From contig PSRN01000178.1 in the NCBI GenBank assembly GCA_003176075.1, positions 1-11,974 of the forward strand: a stretch of DNA of 11,974 nucleotides, written 5' to 3'. The position numbers and the translations under genes are program-made. Under the pieces are notes generated by a model. It worked only from the letters and a program-made list of their open reading frames with translations, had not been told where the DNA came from and did no database searches. Of this stretch, positions 6,100 through 11,974 are shown one piece after another (the first letter of the stretch is position 1; every line of letters begins with the position of its first letter). Source of the stretch: Bdellovibrio sp. Its GTDB lineage: Bacteria; Bdellovibrionota; Bdellovibrionia; Bdellovibrionales; Bdellovibrionaceae.

Positions 6100-7989
6100 A
6101 TGACTGAAGTCAAGGCGCAGATCCGCGAAAAAGTAAAGTCCCTGCCGACTCTGCCCGGCGTCTATTTGATGAAGTCAGCCCATGACAAAATCCTCTACGT
6201 CGGCAAGGCGAAAAACCTGAGGAATCGTGTCCGCAGTTATTTTGCCGATAAACACGAAAATTCGCCAAAGACAGTTCTGTTGGTTCGTCTGGTTGAGGAC
6301 GTTGAGTTTATCGTCACGAAAAGCGAAGTCGAAGCTTTCTTGCTGGAAGCTTCACTGATCAAAAAGCATCGGCCGAAATACAATATCCGTCTGAAGGACG
6401 ACAAGTCTTACCCTTACATCAAACTTTCTTGGGCTGATGACTTTCCAAGGCTCTATTTGGCCCGCAAAGTGAAGAAAGACGGAGGTCTTTACTTTGGGCC
6501 CTACTCAAGTGGTGCGGCCGTCCACGGGACGATTCGCTTTCTCAACGCGACTTTCAAGATACGCGATTGCACCGATGCTGTATTTCGCACTCGCAAACGA
6601 CCCTGCATGACTCATCAGATCGGTCGATGCAACGCACCCTGCGTGGGCCTGGTGAACCGCGAGGAGTATCGCCGGGACCTTGAAGGGGCCAAAGCCTTCT
6701 TGCGCGGCCAAAATCAAAAAGTCGTGCGTGAACTGACCCGGCGGATGCAGGAGGCGGCGAAGGAAGAAAAATTTGAAGTGGCGGCGAAGTTGCGGGATTC
6801 GGTCCAGGCCGTGCAGGCGGTCTTGGAAAAACAGGCGGTGATCAACGCCAGCAGCGACCTCGATCAGGACGCCATTGGCTATCACGGCGACGACCGCGGG
6901 ACCTTGATTGAGACGCTGCACGTTCGACAGGGACGGGTCATTGGCACGCGATCGCATTTTTTTCCGCTTTTGGATCCACACGACAACCTGGAAGATCCGC
7001 GGGAATGGTTGGTTTCTTTTTTGAATCAGTATTATGAAGACAACATTATCCCGGATGAGCTCCTTTTGCCTGAAGATTTGGGGGGCGATATGAACCGATT
7101 GCTGGCGGATGTGCTCAGGGAAAGAAAGGGTGAGGAAGTGCGGGTGCGCTTTCCGACCGAAAAGAAAGGTCACGCGTTGGTGGAGATGGCCTCTGAGAAT
7201 GCGAACGCTCACTTCACCAAATACGTGACTAAATCCGAGGAAAAGAAACTTGGCTTGCACGAAATTGAGGAACGCCTGGAGCTTAAGAATTTTCCCGGGC
7301 GCATTGAGTGTTTTGATATTTCAACCTTTCAAGGGTCGGAGACAGTCGCTTCCCAAGTCGTCTTTGAGGAAGGCGTGCCGAGTAAGGAGCACTATCGCCG
7401 CTACAAAATCCGCGGTGTCGAAGGGATTAATGACTATGCCTCGATGCACGAAGTGCTGTCGCGCCGATTTGCCCATCAAGAGTATGACGATCCTCAATTA
7501 TTGGTGGTGGACGGTGGCAAGGGGCAGTTGCAAGTGGCTGTCCGGGTGCTGCAGGAAATCGGCCGACAGGATATTCCCGTCGTCGGCCTGGCAAAGGCAA
7601 GGACGCAAGGAACCTTCAGTGATGCCGAGGTGGTGAGTAGCGAGGAGCGATTTTTTCTGCCGGGTCGTGCCAATCCCGTCATTTTTCGACCGCAATCGGA
7701 AGCCTTTCAGATTTTGGTTGGCATCCGCGATGAGGCCCACCGTTTTGCCATCACCTACCACCGCAAGTTGCGCGAGGCGAGTTCCTTGGAGTCTGAGCTT
7801 GATTTCGTCGTCGGCCTTGGAGAAAAGAGAAAACGGGAGTTGCTGCGGCACTTTCCGAACATTGAAGCGATCAAAGCGGCCACCGTCGAAGAAATCGCGG
7901 CGCTACGTGGGTTTCATCGGGTGCTGGCCGAGCGGATTTTGCTGCAGTTGAATGAGCGGGATGTGGATGAATTTACGGTGACCAGATGA
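6100..7989 (+). CDS. uvrC: UvrABC system protein C (dual-incision nuclease)
   Basis: 629 aa, usual length. UvrC cuts the damaged strand on both sides of the lesion after binding UvrB. The N-terminal GIY-YIG nuclease (3' incision) shows GVY at 20-22, YVG at 33-35, R41 and the likely catalytic E83. Four cysteines C157, C169, C177 and C181 have the same spacing as those proposed to hold a [4Fe-4S] cluster in E. coli UvrC. A UVR domain for UvrB binding is at about 206-240. The RNase H-like nuclease (5' incision) has D406 (FDIS), D471 (VVDGGKGQ) and H547 (RDEAH). Tandem helix-hairpin-helix motifs fill about 568-620. It begins 6 nt after uvrB with only a weak AAGTGGG upstream, so coupling to uvrB is likely. 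It is the last gene of the operon; the next gene is convergent. Confidence 0.97.
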   Translation: MTEVKAQIREKVKSLPTLPGVYLMKSAHDKILYVGKAKNLRNRVRSYFADKHENSPKTVLLVRLVEDVEFIVTKSEVEAFLLEASLIKKHRPKYNIRLKDDKSYPYIKLSWADDFPRLYLARKVKKDGGLYFGPYSSGAAVHGTIRFLNATFKIRDCTDAVFRTRKRPCMTHQIGRCNAPCVGLVNREEYRRDLEGAKAFLRGQNQKVVRELTRRMQEAAKEEKFEVAAKLRDSVQAVQAVLEKQAVINASSDLDQDAIGYHGDDRGTLIETLHVRQGRVIGTRSHFFPLLDPHDNLEDPREWLVSFLNQYYEDNIIPDELLLPEDLGGDMNRLLADVLRERKGEEVRVRFPTEKKGHALVEMASENANAHFTKYVTKSEEKKLGLHEIEERLELKNFPGRIECFDISTFQGSETVASQVVFEEGVPSKEHYRRYKIRGVEGINDYASMHEVLSRRFAHQEYDDPQLLVVDGGKGQLQVAVRVLQEIGRQDIPVVGLAKARTQGTFSDAEVVSSEERFFLPGRANPVIFRPQSEAFQILVGIRDEAHRFAITYHRKLREASSLESELDFVVGLGEKRKRELLRHFPNIEAIKAATVEEIAALRGFHRVLAERILLQLNERDVDEFTVTR

Positions 7990-8019
7990 GGCTGACGGCC
8001 GAACAGAAAACCGTCAACC
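7990..8019. terminator. Weak hairpin between convergent uvrC and lipoprotein genes
   Basis: TGACGG (7993-7998) pairs with CCGTCA (8011-8016) around a 12-nt loop. Two more G-C pairs form beyond one mismatch. It lies in the 35-bp gap between two convergent genes, where a shared terminator is expected. There is no clear U tract on either side, so termination is inferred mainly from position. Confidence 0.3.
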
Positions 8020-8024
8020 CTATT

Positions 8025-9815
8025 TCATTGCTTGATCATCAGGTAGTCGTCTTGCCTGAGGAGCGGCAGGACGGGGTGGTTCGAAAATATCTCATCAAAT
8101 TGGAAGACAAAATTGTTCAGGCTCATCAAAGCCACCTCGGCGATCACCGAGCCGTTGAATCCACCCTGATACCGACTGAAGACAATGGGAGCATTGAGAA
8201 TGAGCCGACTAAAGCTGACCGTTCGACCAAACTGAGGCTCACACGCGGCATCCACGAGGCTGTTCATGCCCGCCAAGTTGGCATCCGCGACGATGTCATC
8301 GAGTTTTTGTTGAACTGTTTTTTGAGGTTCGCCGCGCGTGAAATAAAACTTACGTCGATCCTCGACCTGAAGCCGGTAAATCAGACTGTTGGCCCCAATA
8401 CTCGGTGCCGCACAGGTATTGGTTCCAAGTCCAAGGTTGATTGACCGTGCACTCACAATCTGCAGGTTTTCGTTCAACGGATTGCCGCCCGAAAAGGTGA
8501 CCGGACCATAGAGGAATACAGATTGAGTGACATAAATCCGGCAACCTGTTTGCGAACTGATGATCGGACGGTTGAGAACAAGAATTCCATCGATGATGAT
8601 ATCTCCAGAGCAAACCATGGGTGACGATCCATTGTTTTGATAAACCGTCGTACCCCCTTGGGTAAATGATGACAGATTCGGATCCAGCTTCGGCTGGTTG
8701 TAATCCGGTGCATATTTGAAAGTCTCTGGCGAGCTGAGAAATCCCACTTGCCGAATCCGGTCAGCGCTGGGGGCGCCAATGTAAACCGAGCTGACCTCCG
8801 TGACCGTTGAATTTCGGACCGAAGGAATGGGAGAGCCCGCGAGGACACCCCGCAAATACGCGGCCAATGAGGGGGCGTTGACCTTGGCCAGAGAGGTCGT
8901 TGGCGCGACAGGCACAATCACTTGGGGACCCAGCTGACTGAGGTATTTCCAGCTCGGATCGGTGGACTCGTCGGAATAGATTGAAGTATGGTCCGTCGGG
9001 GCGAGAGTGGGTCCTCCGAAAAAGTAAGGGTCCCCATAGCCAAAATCCGTGACGATATTGGAGCCGATGGAGGCGTGACAGGTGATGCAACCCGTGCCGC
9101 GAACGGCAATGGCTGGCTTCAGGGTCACGAGGGAGTTGTCGACCTGTATTCGAATGGTGGCCGACGTTGTTTTTCCCCCATTTTGAACCAGATAAACGGT
9201 CGCTGAGTCCTCGCCTCTGAAATTAGGCCCGGGAGTATATTGGAAGATCAATTTGTCGGGATCGATGACTTTCAAAGTCCCCCCGTTGCTGGTTGTGATC
9301 ACGGTGCCGCCGGTGGGAGTTACGGCGGCTTGTGGGTTGTTGCCAGCATTGGTGGTCAATTGACCTGTGAATTGAATGGGAGTGTTGATGTTGGCTTGAA
9401 TCGTTTCACTGGCAAGCTGGCTATCCCCAGGGGGAGGAGTTGGAGTTGGCACGGATACCGGTGTTGGAATCGGGGTTGGTGTTGGAGCCGGTGTTGGAAC
9501 GGGAGTTGCAACAGGAGTTGCAACAGGGGTTGGTGTTGGGACCGGCGTTGAAATTGGAGTCGGAGTCGGAGTCGGAGTCGGAGTCGGAATTGGAATTGAA
9601 ATTGGTGTTGGAATTGGCGTCGGGATAGGCGTTGATACAGGGGAAGGCGGATTGCCTGGAAAGGAGGACGAAGTGGCGGCTTGGTCCGGCGGCGCTGGAG
9701 AAAAATTATAATTCGTACATGCGGAAATAAACATGCCGATGCCGACAAGAACGCACAAAGATGACAAAGATATCATTTTGGCCAAAACGTTTTCCGACCA
9801 AGCTCTTGCCCTCAT
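8025..9815 (-). CDS. Predicted lipoprotein: Pro-Thr linker, Ig-like domain and one c-type haem motif
   Basis: 596 aa, no family recognised. The N-terminus has basic residues, a hydrophobic stretch (about 14-32) and lipobox ISAC with lipidation at C33, so it is probably anchored in the outer membrane or at the cell surface. Residues 59-129 are a Thr-Pro/Ile-Pro/Val-Pro linker. About 134-227 looks like a bacterial Ig/cadherin-like domain, with GTLKVIDPDKLIFQYTP in it. CITCH at 243-247 is a CXXCH motif that can attach one haem c after export. The C-terminal ~350 residues contain beta-rich stretches (GDIIIDGILVLN, RIYVTQSVFLYGPVTFSG) and four further cysteines, C402, C425, C468 and C525, perhaps disulfide-bonded. 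The start at 9815 is supported by GGAGGA 5 nt upstream (9821-9826). The gene converges on uvrC and diverges from the beta-helix gene, which has a similar linker. Function is unknown; an electron-transfer or surface-adhesion role is speculation. Confidence 0.85.
   Translation of the reverse strand: MRARAWSENVLAKMISLSSLCVLVGIGMFISACTNYNFSPAPPDQAATSSSFPGNPPSPVSTPIPTPIPTPISIPIPTPTPTPTPTPISTPVPTPTPVATPVATPVPTPAPTPTPIPTPVSVPTPTPPPGDSQLASETIQANINTPIQFTGQLTTNAGNNPQAAVTPTGGTVITTSNGGTLKVIDPDKLIFQYTPGPNFRGEDSATVYLVQNGGKTTSATIRIQVDNSLVTLKPAIAVRGTGCITCHASIGSNIVTDFGYGDPYFFGGPTLAPTDHTSIYSDESTDPSWKYLSQLGPQVIVPVAPTTSLAKVNAPSLAAYLRGVLAGSPIPSVRNSTVTEVSSVYIGAPSADRIRQVGFLSSPETFKYAPDYNQPKLDPNLSSFTQGGTTVYQNNGSSPMVCSGDIIIDGILVLNRPIISSQTGCRIYVTQSVFLYGPVTFSGGNPLNENLQIVSARSINLGLGTNTCAAPSIGANSLIYRLQVEDRRKFYFTRGEPQKTVQQKLDDIVADANLAGMNSLVDAACEPQFGRTVSFSRLILNAPIVFSRYQGGFNGSVIAEVALMSLNNFVFQFDEIFSNHPVLPLLRQDDYLMIKQ
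9556..9585 (-). repeat. Five tandem GGAGTC hexamers within the Pro-Thr linker
   Basis: On the + strand GGAGTC occurs five times in a row. On the coding (-) strand this encodes Thr-Pro repeats. Imperfect 6-bp units continue on both sides over about 9428-9650. Because the unit is two codons, slippage would change linker length without a frameshift. Confidence 0.9.
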
Positions 9816-10247
9816 AAATTTCCTCCGTCAATTGATATCGAGCAAGGGTCGTGCCGTCGACATGGGTTTTGCAAAAATCAGAGCTGGAACAAAGTCTTGC
9901 CCCGATCTTTGTGGAACTTGAGATTGTCTTCTTTTTTGAATTGGTTTTGGCCGTGTCGCAAGTTTTTTGAGAGTAGAAAATGACTCCCGGTGGTTCTGCT
10001 GACATGTCCGCACTCTCGACAAAAATTGTAAACAAAAATAAACAAAAATGGGGATCCATAAACAGTGGCGACAATGATTTGGGCATATTCTCGCGAATTT
10101 TTGGACCGACTGGCAACTCCGTGCCTGTTCGAGAATCATTGCAATCCCGGACTGGGAAGCGGGCATATTCTTCATCGGTCTTGCGGGAGCAAATGCTAGA
10201 ATCAAGGTTCTAGCTCTACATTTATGTACGATCGAAAGGAATTAGGG
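9816..10247. other. Intergenic region between two divergent surface-protein genes
   Basis: 432 bp, expected to hold both promoters. Open frames here (for example - strand 9828-10205 and + strand 9980-10213) lack ribosome-binding sites and recognisable products, so I call no gene. The region contains an A-rich stretch (10019-10048), an 11-bp direct repeat GGGCATATTCT at 10081-10091 and 10161-10171, and an inverted repeat overlapping a -10-like box at 10194-10214. I could not find a convincing promoter for the - strand gene. Confidence 0.6.
10194..10214 (+). promoter_or_regulatory. Putative extended -10 promoter with overlapping inverted repeat
   Basis: TGCTAGAAT (10194-10202) matches an extended -10 element (TG-n-TAGAAT), with no good -35 at the expected place. 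It overlaps the perfect 7-bp inverted repeat GCTAGAA-TCAAGG-TTCTAGC (10195-10214), which could be an operator or a start-proximal RNA hairpin. It lies 34-54 bp before the ATG of the beta-helix gene. Confidence 0.35.
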
Positions 10248-11974
10248 ATGGGTCCAATCGGTCATAAAAACATTCGATTTGCAAGTCAGCAAGCTAACGT
10301 AAAGCAAGCGCTGCGGAGATGCCGGCACGTCATCCTGCTGTCGGTCCTGAATAGCCAACTTGGCTGCACCAATGGCTTTTCGCTTTCTCCGGTAATGTCC
10401 GCTCCAGTGTCGCCGGCTCCAGCTTCGGTGTCTACGCCCACACCATCTCTCACACCGTCTTCTTCACCTGCTTCTACGCCAACACCCACATCCACACCCA
10501 CACCTGCAGTTTCTCCAACTCCTAACCCCACTCCCGCTCCCGCTCCCACTCCCACTCCTACTCCAACGGCCACTCCTTCTCCATCGTCGACTCCGACACC
10601 CTCGGCTTCACCGTCGCCCACTCCGTCGCCCACTCCATCCGTTTCTCCTTCGCCGACGCCCTCTCCGACTCCGTCCATCAGTATGTATTCTCTGCCAAGC
10701 GACCGAGCGACGGTTTGGAAGCCCGGCGTGACCTATAATGGAGGAATTCCAAGTCCGGCCTGGCCAGTGGTTAAAAAAATCACCTGCACCAATACAACGG
10801 CCGACCTCGTGACCGTTCAAAATACGATCAACAGTTCTCATTTAAGTAATCCAACCGGCGCCGTCGTTCAACTGACCTCTGGAACTTGCAACTTTAATTC
10901 GGGCTTTGTTCTTATTCCAAGTTACACGGTTCTGCGTGGGGCAGGAGCTGGAGCGACAATCATCGCTGTCACCAATGGTTCAAAACCCGCGAACAATGCT
11001 CCGGGTGCTCACAATGATCCAGCCATCATCGTGGGTCCAGCACGGTATTTGACCTCACAAGCGGGATCTTCCAATACGGGGACTTCACAATCGACACTCC
11101 TTACGGCGGATGTCAACTTTGGCGACATGTCGGCACAGGTGACTTCGGCGGCTGGCTTTCATGTCGGCGATTTCGTACTCCTTGATGAAACGTCGGGAGC
11201 TTCGTGGCAACCCGATCGAGCAGGGACTGCCACTTCAATCCTTGCAGCGTCAGACTATCGCGTCACCTACCAGGTTCATAATCCAGCCTATCAATATGTT
11301 GATGATCCGGTCGCTTATCCAACCACTCCCACGGCGGCCAATAACTTTGCCGGAGCTGGCAACGGGAGCGATGCGGCCTCATGGTTCTCAAGACAAGACC
11401 GGATGACCTCAGAGATTAAGCAGATTGCTTCTTGTGGAGCCACTTCTCCAGGTGCCCCCTGCTCCAGCACAACCATCGTCTTCACAACACCTGCGCATAT
11501 CAGTTACCGCTCCGGCAATATCCACTACGCCGAGCTCACTTCCTACAGTTCGGCATTTGTCATCAATGGCGGGGTTGAAAATCTCACAGTGACGGGAACC
11601 GATGATGATGCCATCGATGTTCAGTGGTGCGCCCGGTGTTGGCTCAAAAATGTGGAGGTCACCCAATGGCTAGGCCATGGCGTCGGATTTTACAATGCCT
11701 TCGGAAGCGAACTTCGAGACAGCTATGTTCATGACGCCAACTGGCCAGTTCCCGGGGGTGGAGGTTATGCCATTGCTGTCTCCACGGGTTCTTCTGAGAT
11801 TCTGGTGGAGAATTCCATTTCCATAAGGGCCAACAAAGTGATGGTCGCGCAGTCCGGCGGCGCTGGATCGGTCATCGCCTATAACTACTTCGACGAAGGG
11901 ATGGTCGGATCCGCGGCGTCTGAAGAACCTGGCTTTCAGGGATGGGTCGAAGTGGGTGTCAACGGCTCACATAT
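10248..11974 (+). CDS. Secreted pectate-lyase-like right-handed beta-helix protein with Pro-Thr/Ser linker (3' end outside window)
   Basis: The frame is open from 10248 to the window end: 575 complete codons, no stop. ATG 10248 is supported by AAGGA at 10236-10240, 7 nt upstream; an in-frame ATG at 10224 has no such site. A basic segment (RRCRH, 23-27) and a short hydrophobic run (VILLSVL, 28-34) precede QLGC, so C40 may be lipidated, but Gln at -3 is not a canonical lipobox residue. Residues about 52-144 are a Pro/Thr/Ser/Ala linker. From about 146 (MYSLPSDRATVWKPGV) begins a beta-helix protein of the pectate-lyase-like superfamily. It shows the usual opening layout: a nucleotide-count helix around 180-200, then VVQLTSGTCNFNSG and YTVLRGAGAGATII. 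Typical rungs follow from 441 (GGVENLTVTG, DAIDVQWC, WLKNVEVT). Such folds occur in polysaccharide lyases and adhesins; the substrate cannot be named, and no catalytic residues were assigned. Confidence 0.85.
   Translation, partial: MGPIGHKNIRFASQQANVKQALRRCRHVILLSVLNSQLGCTNGFSLSPVMSAPVSPAPASVSTPTPSLTPSSSPASTPTPTSTPTPAVSPTPNPTPAPAPTPTPTPTATPSPSSTPTPSASPSPTPSPTPSVSPSPTPSPTPSISMYSLPSDRATVWKPGVTYNGGIPSPAWPVVKKITCTNTTADLVTVQNTINSSHLSNPTGAVVQLTSGTCNFNSGFVLIPSYTVLRGAGAGATIIAVTNGSKPANNAPGAHNDPAIIVGPARYLTSQAGSSNTGTSQSTLLTADVNFGDMSAQVTSAAGFHVGDFVLLDETSGASWQPDRAGTATSILAASDYRVTYQVHNPAYQYVDDPVAYPTTPTAANNFAGAGNGSDAASWFSRQDRMTSEIKQIASCGATSPGAPCSSTTIVFTTPAHISYRSGNIHYAELTSYSSAFVINGGVENLTVTGTDDDAIDVQWCARCWLKNVEVTQWLGHGVGFYNAFGSELRDSYVHDANWPVPGGGGYAIAVSTGSSEILVENSISIRANKVMVAQSGGAGSVIAYNYFDEGMVGSAASEEPGFQGWVEVGVNGSH
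10401..10679 (+). repeat. Low-complexity Pro-Thr/Ser coding repeat
   Basis: Imperfect 6-bp units such as ACTCCC, GCTCCC and TCGCCC/ACTCCG repeat through this stretch and encode the extended linker between the export signal and the beta-helix domain. The skewed composition also creates a long opposite-strand frame (10286-10678) rich in Gly-Val that is an artefact. The layout mirrors the linker of the divergent lipoprotein gene. Confidence 0.85.

Noticed and set aside
6505..7260. 251-aa - strand frame opposite uvrC
   Set aside because: It is antisense to the UvrC cysteine cluster and UVR region and has no independent coding signal.
7986..8444. 152-aa + strand frame starting at the uvrC stop
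   Set aside because: It is antisense to the lipoprotein C-terminus. The lipoprotein has a strong RBS, lipobox and motifs, and this frame has none.
9428..9650. Repeat array as a possible CRISPR
   Set aside because: The units are 6 bp, with no spacers and no cas genes, and they encode a Thr-Pro linker in frame.
9828..10205. Overlapping - strand frames in the divergent spacer (also 9706-10116)
   Set aside because: No ribosome-binding site or recognisable domain was seen. They cover the region where promoters are expected, and one overlaps the lipoprotein start.
9980..10213. 77-aa + strand frame in the divergent spacer
   Set aside because: No Shine-Dalgarno sequence, no family, and it spans the repeats and the -10-like box.
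10286..10678. 130-aa Gly-Val-rich - strand frame
   Set aside because: It is produced by reading the Pro-Thr/Ser hexamer repeats of the beta-helix gene backwards.

Overview
The window looks like chromosomal DNA of a Gram-negative bacterium, probably from a deltaproteobacterial or Bdellovibrionota-type lineage. That placement is an inference. It rests on a stand-alone CarD/CdnL regulator, two predicted outer-membrane lipoproteins with long Pro-Thr linkers, and the overall style of the proteins. No rRNA or marker gene in the window fixes the taxonomy.

Left part (1-7989, all on the + strand) is a housekeeping block. A promoter-like element at 37-67 and a possible 32-codon leader ORF (109-207) precede carD (204-770), an RNA-polymerase-binding regulator. 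A 244-bp gap follows and holds a perfect 47-bp inverted repeat (831-931). Then come four tightly packed genes: gltX (1015-2484), cysS (2481-4007), uvrB (4012-6093) and uvrC (6100-7989). gltX and cysS overlap by 4 bp, and the other two junctions are 4 and 6 bp. The block couples two aminoacyl-tRNA synthetases to the damage-recognition and incision subunits of nucleotide-excision repair. No uvrA is present.

Right part (8025-11974) is accessory. A large - strand gene (8025-9815) encodes a predicted lipoprotein with a Pro-Thr linker, an Ig-like domain and a single c-type haem motif (CITCH). A 432-bp spacer (9816-10247) separates it from a divergent + strand gene. That gene starts at 10248 and is still open at the window end. 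It encodes a secreted protein or lipoprotein with a similar Pro-Thr/Ser linker followed by a pectate-lyase-like right-handed beta-helix.

The most unusual features are the long perfect hairpin between carD and gltX, the palindrome-containing 30-bp duplication that forms the C-terminal tail of UvrB, a low-complexity insertion in CysRS, and the divergent pair of Pro-Thr-linker surface proteins, one of them with a haem motif. No CRISPR array, tRNA, rRNA, transposase gene or recognisable defence system was seen.
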